Assembly (NCBI GenBank): GCA_015654695.1
Contig: JAATGJ010000123.1
Coordinates: forward strand, 16,359 to 80,358
DNA length: 64,000 nucleotides
From: Chitinophagales bacterium
GTDB taxonomy: Bacteria; Bacteroidota; Bacteroidia; Chitinophagales; Chitinophagaceae
Direction of reading: 5' to 3'
Shown piece by piece: positions 44,447-53,819 of this stretch (position 1 is the stretch's first letter; each line of letters starts with the position of its first letter). The translations under genes were made by a program, and so were the position numbers. The notes beneath the pieces are model-generated. The model ran no database searches, was not told the origin of the DNA, and saw nothing but the letters and a program-made list of their open reading frames with translations.

Positions 44447-45898
44447 TTACTGTCCCTGCGCCAATGAATACGCTTTCTTATCGCCCCATTTATTCAGCAG
44501 TTCGAGTGAGCATATTTTAAAATTACCACTCAGGCTTACATACAGCCCGATAATGTCCTGCTGGTTAAGGGGGGAGCCATCTATGCTTTCAAAACGGACA
44601 TTATATTGATTGACAAGATTAGTAAATACCGAACCGGTGGGCCATACCTGTGTACCCCGGTTGCTTACACTGAGTATATTGAATTTAACTCCTCCGTGCC
44701 GCTGGCATTTATGGGCGATCACTTCAGGCTGCTCAGCGCTTTCGATAAACATATCCACTCCGGCGATTGTCTCATCTTCCATTTCTTTGGATATAAGCAT
44801 AGGATTTTTATCCAGTTTAAAATGGGTAGGTGTCGCCGGCATATTCGGCAACAAGGGTTTTGGATTCATCTGCGGCTCCTTACCAAAATTGCCAATGATC
44901 GCTTCTGCAAATTGGGTGGTGCTTAATGCAAGTTTGCTTTTATCACCAAAATCGCCGGTACGGATACCCTGTTCCAGTGTATAGAGCAGCGCATTTTCAA
45001 TGACGGCTGCATTTTGCATAAAACCCAAATGGCGCAGCATCGCAATTCCGCTTAACAAAAGAGCAGTAGGATTAGCAATATTTTTTCCCGCTATGTCAGG
45101 GGCGGTACCATGCACGGCTTCAAATATGCAGATATGGTCACCGATATTTGCTGAAGGCGCAAAACCAAGACCACCTACCAGGCCTGCACACAGATCCGAT
45201 ACGATATCTCCCTGCAGGTTGGTAAGTACCACTACATCAAAAGTATCAGGTCTTGTCACCAGTTTCATACACAGATCATCCACTATTACATCATCTGCTT
45301 TTAATTCAGGATATTCTTTAGCCACCTCATAAAAACATTCCAGGAACAAACCATCAGTTATCTTCATGATATTGGCCTTATGACCGCAGGTAATGCGCCA
45401 GGCGTTTTTCTTCTTCGCCATTTCAAAGGCATATTTGATCACCTGCAAACTGCCGGGACGGGTGATGAAGCGGCGGCTCAGCGCTACATCATGGGTAAGC
45501 ATGTGCTCCACACCACCATAGGTATCTTCAATATTTTCCCGGACAATAGTAATGTCAATAGGGATACCTGCCTTACTGAAAACAGTGTCAACACCGTGAA
45601 GGGTTTGAAAAACTCTTTTATTCGCATACGTATTCCATGTCTTACGGGCGGTTACGTTCACGCTTTTTACCCCCTTGCCTTTGGGCGTTTCCATCGGGCC
45701 TTTGAACAGGATGCCAAGGTTTTCAATCGTAATTTTCGCATCCGGGGTCATGCCATTGGAAAATCCTTTGTCAAATACCCACTTGCCCATGTCCACGTAT
45801 TCATACGATAAGGACACTTTATTCGCTTGAAATACACTGAGTACGGCGTCCATGATCTCGGGGCCTATTCCATCTCCTTTTGCTACGGCTATTTTCAT
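44447..45898 (-). CDS. icd: NADP-dependent isocitrate dehydrogenase
   Basis: Oxidatively decarboxylates isocitrate to 2-oxoglutarate in the citric acid cycle. The 483-residue protein begins MKIAVAKGDGIGPEIMDAVL; NVTARKTWNTYANKR carries the substrate-binding arginines, NIEDTYGGVEH and the metal motif NLQGDIVSDLCAGLVGGLG follow, then EAVHGTAPDIAGKNIANPTA. A C-terminal extension (about 340-483) is as in the Thermus-type enzyme. The frame stays open 27 codons upstream (to 45979), but that stretch lacks any family similarity, so ATG 45898 is chosen. Divergent from apaG. A dispersed repeat abuts the stop. Confidence 0.92.
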   Translation of the reverse strand: MKIAVAKGDGIGPEIMDAVLSVFQANKVSLSYEYVDMGKWVFDKGFSNGMTPDAKITIENLGILFKGPMETPKGKGVKSVNVTARKTWNTYANKRVFQTLHGVDTVFSKAGIPIDITIVRENIEDTYGGVEHMLTHDVALSRRFITRPGSLQVIKYAFEMAKKKNAWRITCGHKANIMKITDGLFLECFYEVAKEYPELKADDVIVDDLCMKLVTRPDTFDVVVLTNLQGDIVSDLCAGLVGGLGFAPSANIGDHICIFEAVHGTAPDIAGKNIANPTALLLSGIAMLRHLGFMQNAAVIENALLYTLEQGIRTGDFGDKSKLALSTTQFAEAIIGNFGKEPQMNPKPLLPNMPATPTHFKLDKNPMLISKEMEDETIAGVDMFIESAEQPEVIAHKCQRHGGVKFNILSVSNRGTQVWPTGSVFTNLVNQYNVRFESIDGSPLNQQDIIGLYVSLSGNFKICSLELLNKWGDKKAYSLAQGQ

Positions 45899-45990
45899 AA
45901 TAGTTTTATTGTTAATGTTGTTACGGTAAAAATAAAGAGGATTTACAGACATCAGTTTTTTTTTGTTACTTTTACTCAAACTCCATTTTT

Positions 45991-46377
45991 ATGAGCAGCA
46001 TCATCTCCGAAGGTGTACAGATCAGCGTAGTGACTTTCTACCAGCCTGATTACAGCAACCCGCTGCAATCGGAGTTCATGTTCGCTTATCGCATTACACT
46101 GGAGAACCATAATGCTTTCTCCATAAAATTACATCGCCGCAACTGGCAGATATTTGACAGCAATGGTACGCACCGCGAAGTAGAAGGTGAAGGAGTAGTG
46201 GGGGTACAACCTGTTTTAAAGCCAGGCGAAAGTTATCAATATGTCAGCGGTTGCAACCTGCGCACCGAAATGGGAAAAATGAAAGGCACTTACCAGATGG
46301 AAAACCTGAACAATATGCAAATGTTTGAGGTGGACATTCCCGCTTTTGAGATGATCGTTCCGATGAAGAATAATTAA
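45991..46377 (+). CDS. apaG: ApaG family protein
   Basis: A 128-residue protein with the ApaG immunoglobulin-like beta fold: GVQISVVTFYQPDYSNPLQS, FAYRITLENHNAFSIKLHRRNW, VEGEGVVGVQPVLKPGESYQY, and GTYQMEN. In enterobacteria ApaG is linked to Co/Mg efflux and to pyrophosphate-containing nucleotides; the actual role is unsettled. Length and motifs are typical. Divergent from icd with about 90 bp between starts; a dispersed repeat begins directly after its stop. Confidence 0.92.
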   Translation: MSSIISEGVQISVVTFYQPDYSNPLQSEFMFAYRITLENHNAFSIKLHRRNWQIFDSNGTHREVEGEGVVGVQPVLKPGESYQYVSGCNLRTEMGKMKGTYQMENLNNMQMFEVDIPAFEMIVPMKNN

Positions 46378-46410
46378 GACACCCTGTCCCTAAAGGGGAC
46401 TTAGGTTTGA
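46378..46410. repeat. Dispersed palindromic repeat abutting the apaG stop
   Basis: gacaccctgtccctaaaggg followed by gacttaggt starts on the base after TAA. It is an inverted copy of 44418-44446, so the icd/apaG pair is bracketed by inverted repeats. Confidence 0.65.
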
Positions 46411-46615
46411 ATGTCTTTTTAATATTCTAAATTCCTTATACAGCAATTAGCTTTTTTGTGATCCCGGCTACATTACTAATAACGGCTTTTGTTGTGAGTT
46501 TACACCGGGCTTGATTCGGTGCACTCTTGTACTTTCTGTCCATTATTCAGTAAGATCGTCACAGTTTATCTAAAGCAAAGGTTGTAATTAATGCAAATTG
46601 ATATCAAACTTCAAA

Positions 46616-47242
46616 ATGAAATTCACGACATTTTTTGCTTTGGCTTTTATCTCGGTTTACTCTTTTGGACAAGTTAAGGTCGCCAAAATTGACAGTAGCA
46701 ATTTGCCTCGAAATGTAAAATATATTGGACACATTATAAATGCTGTAAAATGGACTGACAGTTTAGGACAAAACTTAGTTATTACAACTGAAACGGGGCA
46801 ATATATAAGCAAGACTATACCGGAAGATGGCTATAAGGACGCTGCTTTATACGGGTATCATTACATTTTAAATGGGGACAGCGTAAAATTGACTTGGAAA
46901 GTTTATGACTTTAATAATGAATGCCCTGTTGATTTAGACCTTTACTTCATTGACAAGTCTTTTGCTATAACAGACCTGGATAAAAACGGAATTACAGAAG
47001 TTTGATTAATGTATAAAAATTCTTGCCATGGCGACGTTAGCCCTGTTCTAACAAAAATTATCATGTATGAAGGGGATAAAAAATATGCTCTCAGAGGAAC
47101 AAGTAAAGTAAAAGTTTCAGCGACTGAATATGAAGGCGGAGAATTTACTTTTGATGAAAACTTTAAAAATGCAGTTCTTGTATTCAGACAGTATGCTGAA
47201 AAACTGTGGACACAAAACAGAATAGAAAAATGGGATAGATAA
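46616..47242 (+). pseudogene. M949-type secreted protein interrupted by an in-frame TGA
   Basis: Signal peptide MKFTTFFALAFISVYSFG, then VKYIGHIINAVKWTDSLGQN and WKVYDFNNECPVDLDLYFID lead to AITDLDKNGITEV, TGA at 47003-47005 (codon 130), then in the same frame LMYKNSCHGDVSPVLTKIIM to AEKLWTQNRIEKWDR. The whole resembles the Bacteroidota family called M949_RS01915 surface polysaccharide biosynthesis protein, where, from memory, a tryptophan sits at the stop position (EVWLMYK); TGG to TGA would explain it. The family's function is not firmly known. A 238-bp gap precedes it. It may be a real pseudogene or a sequence error. Confidence 0.75.
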
Positions 47243-47250
47243 TTGAACTC

Positions 47251-48294
47251 TTACACCGGAATCCTCTTCGTCCTTTCTTTCATCAGCAGTATAGCTTCTT
47301 CTTTGCTTGTAAACATATTATTAATGTTCACGAGGTTGTCAGCTAACTTATCATAGCGCTTGGTAAGCAGGAAAATAAAAATATGGAGGTAATGAATGCC
47401 ATCAAATACAATGGCTTTGTTGCGGGCAAATTCATCTTTACGTTTTAAAAATTCCGCAGGCATTTCTGTATAGTGCATACCCGGCCGAAGGTGATGAATA
47501 ATGTGGTAGCCGTCATTCCAGCAAATATCATTATACTTTGTATTGATGCAGTTGATGGAACTGGTATAAAGATTATCCGGGTTAGTGCCGTCAATAAAAG
47601 CATGTTGCGTCCAGTTGCCAAGCATCATTACCAGTCTTGCAAACAAAAGCGGTACGATAAAGATCAGCAGTGTCGCTTTCAGGTTGACGAAACACATCCC
47701 GATGCAGAAAGCGAGATAGACATATTCGCCTAAGGTAAGACGCATATACAATTTCTTTCTTTTACGATGATACAGGTAGAGTATCGTATTTTTTACCCCT
47801 ACAAAAAGGAACGTAAAGAAATATATTAAAAAACCTCTCACACTGTCACGCTGGTATGGCATGGTGCTGCTGGTATCATCGGGCATATTATTTTCAATAT
47901 GGTGCATACCGAGATGATGACTGAAATAGCCTTCCGGGGCATGACCAAAAAACGGGCAAACAAACCAGGTAATATAAGTATGCAGCCATTGGTATGGTTG
48001 TTTAAAACATTTGCGATGGCAAATACAATGAAGCATTAACCCAAATCTTCCTTTGAAATACAACTGCGAAATATAGAAATAAGGAATAGCGGCCAGCCAC
48101 CACCACCATCCTGTTAAAAGAGGGGTATATAAAAGGATGGCCGTACTGATAACAACAAGATGTATGGTAGTAAGCAGGGAAATGAAGGGAAGGTCACGCT
48201 TATCATTCATCAGCCTTAACCAGAACTTATCATACCAGTTGTATTTTTCCTTTGGTATGTAAACAGGGTCGGTAAGTGTAGCGAGAAGTTTCAT
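47251..48294 (-). CDS. Membrane fatty-acid desaturase family protein
   Basis: A 347-residue inner-membrane di-iron enzyme with four or more membrane helices (LLTTIHLVVISTAILLYTPL; WWWWLAAIPYFYIS). Three histidine boxes are present: LHCICHRKCF, HHLGMHHIENN and HIIHHLRPGMHY, typical of the desaturase/hydroxylase superfamily. It inserts a double bond or hydroxyl group in a lipid acyl chain or related substrate; the exact substrate cannot be read from sequence. It is convergent with the broken M949-type gene (8-bp gap) and lies 62 bp downstream of gldB on the same strand. Confidence 0.85.
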   Translation of the reverse strand: MKLLATLTDPVYIPKEKYNWYDKFWLRLMNDKRDLPFISLLTTIHLVVISTAILLYTPLLTGWWWWLAAIPYFYISQLYFKGRFGLMLHCICHRKCFKQPYQWLHTYITWFVCPFFGHAPEGYFSHHLGMHHIENNMPDDTSSTMPYQRDSVRGFLIYFFTFLFVGVKNTILYLYHRKRKKLYMRLTLGEYVYLAFCIGMCFVNLKATLLIFIVPLLFARLVMMLGNWTQHAFIDGTNPDNLYTSSINCINTKYNDICWNDGYHIIHHLRPGMHYTEMPAEFLKRKDEFARNKAIVFDGIHYLHIFIFLLTKRYDKLADNLVNINNMFTSKEEAILLMKERTKRIPV

Positions 48295-48356
48295 GGAAAA
48301 CAGTTTGCTGATAACTCAGTGAATGCGAAAGATAAGCTATTTAATCAGGAGGGTGA

Positions 48357-49394
48357 TTATTTGGGCTTATACTTTGCCTCTTCGAGTATTTTCTTAACAG
48401 GGCTTTGCATAATATCTTCAGGCTTCATAGCGGGATTGTTAGCAGCAAATTTTTTTACGATCTGCCAGCCAATCCATTGCCCGATATTTCCGGGGGATAG
48501 TTCCTGCGAGAAAACGGGTGTGAACGGGGATTCGCCAATATAGGTCTGCAAAGCAGAAGGGTTTACAGAATAGAGGTCTTCGTTTTTTTTAATATAGCTC
48601 CACATCAATCCTTCATTGGCTTCACACCATGCCAGTTGCTGTTGTGTATAGCCGGTTTTAATGGAGTCCGCTGCTTCCGGTAAAAATTTATCCAGCAGCC
48701 ACCATTGTTTTCCTCTTTCGATCATTTGTTCAATAAGGGGTCTCCCTTTGCTCTTATCAGGAAAAATGTCTTCTACTACCAGTTTCATTACATCAGCAAT
48801 TATGTATTCCCTGGCAAAGCGGCGGCTCAGGTATAAGGGGGCTACGTTTGTAATAAAATATTCATGGTTGTAAAGAGAGAAATCTTTCCCGAGATAGAAC
48901 TGGAGACTGATACCAATAAACCCGGGCCCCATAAAATCGGGAGTATATTCGCCATTACCCATCCGGGCCATATCCTGCCTGGAATTCATCGGGCCGGATA
49001 CAGTAGTAATGTATGCAGGTACTGCATAAGAAGGGAAATAATATTTTACATATTTAAAAGCCTGTTCGATCTGTTTTTTTACAGGACTAAAATCGCTGTA
49101 TAGCTTTTGCGTTGAATCAAATACCGGTTTGTAGCGGCTGTAAAAATCTTTTATGCCGGTAGTATCGGGCGCCCCTATGATAGTTTGCAGGAAAAGAGGA
49201 AGCAGGGTTGGGTATTTTACATTCAGGGTGTTAATGCTTTTATCAACATGGCTGGTATCAATGGCAAAAAAATCTTCATCAAATCTTTGCATAGCCAGCT
49301 CAACTTTAATACCCGATATATCAGGTAAATTTTTATCGTTGTTACAGGCGATAAGCAGGAAAGAAACTAAAAAAGGAGCGAAGATTTTTTTCAT
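48357..49394 (-). CDS. gldB: Gliding motility lipoprotein GldB
   Basis: A 345-residue lipoprotein: signal MKKIFAPFLVSFLLIACNND with lipobox IAC, then IKVELAMQRFDEDFFAIDTS, LPLFLQTIIGAPDT, FMGPGFIGISLQFYLGKDFSLY and SLSPGNIGQWIGWQIVKKF-like C-terminal part, all characteristic of GldB. GldB is required for gliding and type IX secretion in Flavobacterium, acting at the envelope, with an unclear molecular role. In many Bacteroidota it neighbours nadE and gldC; here nadE is divergent 162 bp away and gldC is not next to it. Confidence 0.9.
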   Translation of the reverse strand: MKKIFAPFLVSFLLIACNNDKNLPDISGIKVELAMQRFDEDFFAIDTSHVDKSINTLNVKYPTLLPLFLQTIIGAPDTTGIKDFYSRYKPVFDSTQKLYSDFSPVKKQIEQAFKYVKYYFPSYAVPAYITTVSGPMNSRQDMARMGNGEYTPDFMGPGFIGISLQFYLGKDFSLYNHEYFITNVAPLYLSRRFAREYIIADVMKLVVEDIFPDKSKGRPLIEQMIERGKQWWLLDKFLPEAADSIKTGYTQQQLAWCEANEGLMWSYIKKNEDLYSVNPSALQTYIGESPFTPVFSQELSPGNIGQWIGWQIVKKFAANNPAMKPEDIMQSPVKKILEEAKYKPK

Positions 49395-49544
49395 GGCTTT
49401 TAATAACGAAACGGGTTTAAAAATGTTGCCTGCGAAGATAGCTGAGGGAGTTGGAATAAGGTATTAGTTATTGGAAATTAAGGGACGAGCCGGTGTTTCA
49501 GTTTAGTTATTTTCGGGCGGTAAAGGATTATGGTGCAGGCACGT

Positions 49545-49553
49545 TAAATTTGT
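49545..49553 (+). promoter_or_regulatory. Bacteroidota -7 box for nadE
   Basis: TAAATTTGT matches TAnnTTTG and ends four bases before the ATG at 49557. Confidence 0.55.
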
Positions 49554-49556
49554 ACT

Positions 49557-51278
49557 ATGAAGATCGCATTAGCCCAGCAAAATTATCATATTGGCAATTT
49601 TGAAGAGAATACCCGCAAGATCATACAGGGTATTAACCGGGCGAAAGAACAGGGTGCAGACCTGGTCGTCTTTTCTGAGTTGTGTGTGTGTGGCTACCCG
49701 CCAGGGGATTTTCTCGAATTCAATGATTTTATCAATAAATGTTATGAGGCCGTTGATAACATAAAGATTCATGCTGATACTATCGGTGTGATCATTGGCA
49801 GCCCTGCCATTAATTCCCGTAAAGAAGGGAAAGATCATTTCAACGCCGCTTTTCTTTTGTATGAAAAGGAAATAAAAGCGGAGATACACAAAACGCTGTT
49901 GCCGAATTATGACGTATTTGACGAATACCGCTACTTTGAACCGGCCTATGAATGGAATGTAATGGAGTTTAAAGGAAAAAAATTAGCCGTTACTATTTGT
50001 GAAGATATCTGGAACATGGGTGACAACCCCCTGTACCGTATCACGCCGATGGAGCAACTGATGCCGTACAAGCCGGATGTAATGATCAATATTTCCGCAT
50101 CACCTTACAACTATGCACAGGATATAGTCCGAAACAGCATTGTAAAAGCGCATACGGTAAAGTATAAATTACCTATGCTGTATTGCAACACGGTGGGCTC
50201 GCAAACCGAAATTGTTTTTGACGGGGGCAGCCTGGTATATGACATTAATGGTAATAAGATAAAGGAGATGAAATATTTTGAAGAAGACTTTCAGCTCTTC
50301 GATCTGGATACACTCTCTAAAAAATCAGGGTCTTCGCAAGTCCCCTCCTTTGGAGGGGATTTAGGGGAGGTTGCCTTTTTCTCCGCCGCCGAAGTAAGCG
50401 CCGGTATTGATACAATACAATACCTGACTGATGAAAAAAACATGGATGAGATTTACCATGCACTCACACTTGGTATCAGGGATTATTTCACCAAAATGGG
50501 ATTTACCAAAGCGATCCTCGGCGCTTCAGGTGGAATTGACAGCGCCGTCACACAAGCGCTGGCTGTTGAAGCCCTGGGTAAAGAAAATGTAAGGGCCATC
50601 CTGATGCCTTCACAATATTCCAGTTCGCATTCGGTAACGGATGCGGAGTTATTGAGTAAGAACCTGGACAATCCGTATGATATTATTCCCATCAAAAATA
50701 TCTATGAGGAATTTCTTGCGGAGTTAAAACCCATTTTTAAAGATCTGCCATTCAGTATTGCAGAAGAAAATATACAGAGCCGGGCAAGAGGTAATTTATT
50801 AATGGCGATAGCGAATAAATTCGGCTATATTTTATTGAATACATCCAACAAAAGTGAACTGGCTACAGGTTATGGTACTTTATATGGTGATATGGCCGGT
50901 GGTTTAAGTGTACTGGGAGATGTATATAAAACGCAGGTATTTGCCCTGGCGAAATATATCAACAAAAAGAAAGAGCTGATCCCGCCAAATGTAATTACCA
51001 AACCTCCGTCTGCAGAATTACGGCCCAATCAAAAAGACAGTGACAGCTTGCCGGAATATGATACACTGGACCGGGTATTATATGAGTACATCGAATTGCG
51101 CCACGGCCCTAAAGAGATCATTGAAAAGGGATTTGACAAAGCATTAGTGCATCGTGTATTAAAGCTGGTCAATACCAATGAATATAAAAGAAATCAGTTT
51201 TGCCCCATTATCCGGATCAGTTGCAAAGCATTTGGTATCGGAAGGAGGGTGCCGATAGTAGGAAAATATCTCTCCTGA
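49557..51278 (+). CDS. nadE: Glutamine-dependent NAD+ synthetase
   Basis: Amidates nicotinate adenine dinucleotide to NAD. The 573-residue protein fuses a nitrilase-type glutaminase (about 1-250: SELCVCGYPPGDFLEF with the Glu, KTLLPNYDVFDEYRYFEP with the Lys, VTICEDIW with the nucleophilic Cys) to the NAD synthetase domain (about 295-573: GASGGIDSAVTQALA P-loop, STSNKSELATGYGTLYGDMAGG). A dispersed repeat lies in the linker between the domains (50326-50374) and is translated as GSSQVPSFGGDLGEVA. A leaderless promoter precedes it; gldB is divergent. Confidence 0.94.
   Translation: MKIALAQQNYHIGNFEENTRKIIQGINRAKEQGADLVVFSELCVCGYPPGDFLEFNDFINKCYEAVDNIKIHADTIGVIIGSPAINSRKEGKDHFNAAFLLYEKEIKAEIHKTLLPNYDVFDEYRYFEPAYEWNVMEFKGKKLAVTICEDIWNMGDNPLYRITPMEQLMPYKPDVMINISASPYNYAQDIVRNSIVKAHTVKYKLPMLYCNTVGSQTEIVFDGGSLVYDINGNKIKEMKYFEEDFQLFDLDTLSKKSGSSQVPSFGGDLGEVAFFSAAEVSAGIDTIQYLTDEKNMDEIYHALTLGIRDYFTKMGFTKAILGASGGIDSAVTQALAVEALGKENVRAILMPSQYSSSHSVTDAELLSKNLDNPYDIIPIKNIYEEFLAELKPIFKDLPFSIAEENIQSRARGNLLMAIANKFGYILLNTSNKSELATGYGTLYGDMAGGLSVLGDVYKTQVFALAKYINKKKELIPPNVITKPPSAELRPNQKDSDSLPEYDTLDRVLYEYIELRHGPKEIIEKGFDKALVHRVLKLVNTNEYKRNQFCPIIRISCKAFGIGRRVPIVGKYLS
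50326..50374. repeat. Dispersed palindromic repeat inside nadE
   Basis: From cagggtcttcg through cccctcctttggagggg to aggttgc; 41 of 49 bases match 28530-28578 in the DUF255 gene, nearly all differences transitions. Located in the interdomain linker and read in the same frame as the other copy. Confidence 0.8.
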
Positions 51279-51280
51279 TT

Positions 51281-51733
51281 TTAATGTTTAAAAGTGACTT
51301 CTACAGTAGTTGGCGGGCTCGGCGCTACTGTCATTACCTGTGAAAGAACAAGATTGGTCTCAGTTACGGAAACAAGTGTGAAATCGCTGGAGCCACCAGT
51401 AAATATTGGGGCACTAAGATGTAGTATTGTTTCACTGGTCTGGAAAGCCCATGTATAAGTTCCGGCATAGGTTGGAGAACATATAGTAGCAGCTTCATCA
51501 AGTGTCATGCTTCCAGCAGAAGTAAATGTTGCAATATTGTCTTTAAAGCATGCGTTTATGAAGCCAGAGATATCCGTTCCGGAGGAAGTTGCGTGATCAA
51601 ATTTCCATGATGATTGGCTGATCAGTTGTGTTTTTGTTTTGGCCGGGGCGGGATCTTCTTCTTTTTCGCAGCCTGTCACAAATAAAAAAGCAATAGCAAG
51701 GATGGATAAGGTCAGGAGCAGTTGTTTTCGCAT
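51281..51733 (-). CDS. Lipocalin-like lipoprotein, function unknown
   Basis: A 150-residue predicted lipoprotein: MRKQLLLTLSILAIAFLFVT ends at lipobox TGC, then an acidic EKEEDPAP linker and a beta-rich domain (about 35-150) with LISQSSWKFDHATSSG, ITFTSAGSMTLDEAA-like and YTWAFQTSETILHLS strands, the pattern of small lipocalin-like Bacteroidota lipoproteins. Two cysteines (in INACFKD and ATICSPT) may form a disulfide. It is convergent with nadE with a two-base gap. Role unknown. Confidence 0.7.
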   Translation of the reverse strand: MRKQLLLTLSILAIAFLFVTGCEKEEDPAPAKTKTQLISQSSWKFDHATSSGTDISGFINACFKDNIATFTSAGSMTLDEAATICSPTYAGTYTWAFQTSETILHLSAPIFTGGSSDFTLVSVTETNLVLSQVMTVAPSPPTTVEVTFKH

Positions 51734-51886
51734 AATAATGGATTATGGCTTTAAAAATAATCAATCTTTACCAGCAAGTAAAGGGTAGAAATACGCCGGT
51801 TTTCAATAGTATTTTTTGGTATTTGGATTACCGGCAAATAATTTGCTAAGGCATAGTTCGTAATTTGCGCCACATAAATCAATCCC

Positions 51887-52888
51887 ATGCTAAAAACCGC
51901 AGACGATATCCGTCAGTTGAATGAGAAGATAAGCCACGCCGGCCAGTTCGTGGACAGGCTGAGAACTGAAGTAGGACATGTGATAGTAGGGCAAAGCCAC
52001 ATGCTTGACCGCCTCCTGATAGGTTTATTAAGTAATGGCCACGTATTACTGGAAGGGGTGCCCGGTCTTGCAAAAACACTGGCCATTAAATCCATGGCGC
52101 AGGCGATCAATGCAAAATTCAGCCGCATTCAATTTACCCCTGACCTGCTTCCTGCCGATGTGATCGGCACGCTGATCTACAACCAGCAACGAAATGAATT
52201 CGTAGTACGCAAAGGACCCATCTTCGCCAATTTTATATTGGCGGATGAAATAAACAGGGCGCCTGCCAAAGTACAATCCGCCTTACTGGAAGCTATGCAG
52301 GAAAGACAGGTAACGATTGGCGATACTACCTACAAATTAGATGAACCTTTTTTGGTATTAGCTACGCAAAATCCATTGGAACAGGAAGGCACTTATCCAT
52401 TGCCTGAAGCGCAGGTGGACAGGTTCATTATGAAAGTAGTGGTTAATTATCCTAAAATGCATGAGGAGCAGCTCATTCTTCGTCAGAATATCATGGGATT
52501 GAATACAGCCGGTGTAAAACAGGTAGTATCCGTTCAGGAAGTAGCGGGTGCAAGGGAATTAGTGCGGCAGGTATATATGGATGAAAAGATAGAGCAATAC
52601 ATCCTGGATATTGTTTTCGCCACAAGGTACCCGGAAAAGTACACCCTTGAAAAATTAAAACCGCTTATTTCTTACGGCGCTTCCCCGAGAGGAAGCATTA
52701 ACCTGGCATGGGCCGCTAAGTCACAGGCGTTTTTAAACAAAAGAGGTTTTGTCATCCCTGAGGATGTAAGAAGTATTTGCAATGATGTATTGAGGCATCG
52801 TATTGGATTGACGTATGAAGCAGAAGCGGAGAGTATTAATGTAGAAGGAGTGATCGAGGAAGTATTGAAAAAAATTAATGTACCATAG
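51887..52888 (+). CDS. MoxR-family AAA+ ATPase
   Basis: A 333-residue AAA+ ATPase with Walker A in LEGVPGLAKTLAIKSMAQ (GxPGxAKT, the MoxR form), Walker B in FILADEINRAPAKVQSALLEAM, the sensor region LATQNPLEQEGTYPLPEAQVDRF, and a C-terminal lid. MoxR ATPases act as chaperones in assembling metal- or VWA-containing complexes. It leads the operon moxR-DUF58-BatD-like-batA, the Bat (aerotolerance) type arrangement, in which the ATPase partners with the VWA proteins. 46 bp separate it from the DUF58 gene. Confidence 0.93.
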   Translation: MLKTADDIRQLNEKISHAGQFVDRLRTEVGHVIVGQSHMLDRLLIGLLSNGHVLLEGVPGLAKTLAIKSMAQAINAKFSRIQFTPDLLPADVIGTLIYNQQRNEFVVRKGPIFANFILADEINRAPAKVQSALLEAMQERQVTIGDTTYKLDEPFLVLATQNPLEQEGTYPLPEAQVDRFIMKVVVNYPKMHEEQLILRQNIMGLNTAGVKQVVSVQEVAGARELVRQVYMDEKIEQYILDIVFATRYPEKYTLEKLKPLISYGASPRGSINLAWAAKSQAFLNKRGFVIPEDVRSICNDVLRHRIGLTYEAEAESINVEGVIEEVLKKINVP

Positions 52889-52934
52889 TAAATTATGTTA
52901 TCCGTAACCTGTAACTGGAAACCGGTGACCCGAT

Positions 52935-53807
52935 ATGCTCACGACCGCAGAAATAATAAAAAAAGTACGCCTTCTTGAAATTAAAAGCAAGAAACTTACC
53001 AGTGATCTTTTCACCGGCGAATATCACAGCGCTTTTAAGGGAAAGGGAATGTCATTTAAAGAAGTAAGGGAATATGCAGCCGGAGATGATATACGGTTTA
53101 TTGACTGGAATGTATCTGCCAGGTTTGGTCATCCTTTCAGTAAGGTATTTGAAGAAGAAAGAGAATTAACGGTAATGCTGCTGGTGGACATTAGCGGCAG
53201 TTCCTTATTCGGAACGGTATATGCAAAGAAGAGGTACCTGATTACGGAAATTGCAGCCGTACTGAGTTTTTCCGCAGTGAATAATGCGGATAAAATAGGC
53301 GTCATATTTTACAGTGATAAAGTGGAAGCCTATATTCCTCCCAAGAAGGGAAGGCAGCATGCATTATATATCGTTCGTGAATTATTGAGTAAAGAACCAA
53401 AAGGTAAAGGGACGCAGGTGAGCGCTGCGCTTAAATTTTTTAATAATGCTACCAAGCAAACAAGTATTGCATTTGTATTAAGTGATTTTTTAGATGCGAA
53501 CTATGAGCAGGCGTTGCGTGTAGCTTCCAAAAAGCATGATATCATCGGTATCAAGCTATATGATAAAATGGATATGGAGTTGCCCAATGCGGGTTTACTG
53601 CAGGTACAGGACGCCGAATCGGGCAATACACAATGGGTGGACAGCAGTAATTCCTTTGTGCGGTACCAGTACCAGCAGGAGTTTTTCCGGGTGACCGATT
53701 ACAGTACACAAACATTTAAAAAGGCAGGCAGCGACCTGCTTCATATACGCACGGATGAGGATTATGTAAAAGTGCTGCAGAAATTTTTTATCAGCCGGAA
53801 CCGCTGA
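52935..53807 (+). CDS. DUF58 domain protein of the Bat operon
   Basis: A 290-residue DUF58 protein: LEIKSKKLTSDLFTGEYHSAF then KGKGMSFKEVREYAAGDDIRFIDWNVSAR, the family signature, and a VWA-like core with LLVDISGSSLFG (a DxSGS metal-binding-like motif). The family usually occurs directly after MoxR and before the batA/batB genes; it is believed to help assemble envelope protein complexes, but its activity is unproven. Cytoplasmic, no signal peptide. Next gene starts 12 bp after its stop. Confidence 0.9.
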   Translation: MLTTAEIIKKVRLLEIKSKKLTSDLFTGEYHSAFKGKGMSFKEVREYAAGDDIRFIDWNVSARFGHPFSKVFEEERELTVMLLVDISGSSLFGTVYAKKRYLITEIAAVLSFSAVNNADKIGVIFYSDKVEAYIPPKKGRQHALYIVRELLSKEPKGKGTQVSAALKFFNNATKQTSIAFVLSDFLDANYEQALRVASKKHDIIGIKLYDKMDMELPNAGLLQVQDAESGNTQWVDSSNSFVRYQYQQEFFRVTDYSTQTFKKAGSDLLHIRTDEDYVKVLQKFFISRNR

Positions 53808-53819
53808 GCATCTTACTGA

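Noticed and set aside
44606..45811. Several plus-strand ORFs opposite icd
   Set aside because: They are antisense shadows of icd, have no domains or ribosome sites, and conflict with the conserved gene on the other strand.
45901..45979. N-terminal extension of icd
   Set aside because: The extra residues (SKSNKKKLMSVNPLYFYRNN...) do not belong to the family; the domain starts at MKIAVAKGDGIGPE.
47009..47242. A separate 77-residue gene
   Set aside because: It continues the M949-like protein in the same frame immediately after TGA and has no start features of its own.
46616..47242. TGA recoded as tryptophan or selenocysteine
   Set aside because: Other genes in the window end in TGA normally (gpsA, gldK), and no selenocysteine-type hairpin was noticed after the TGA.
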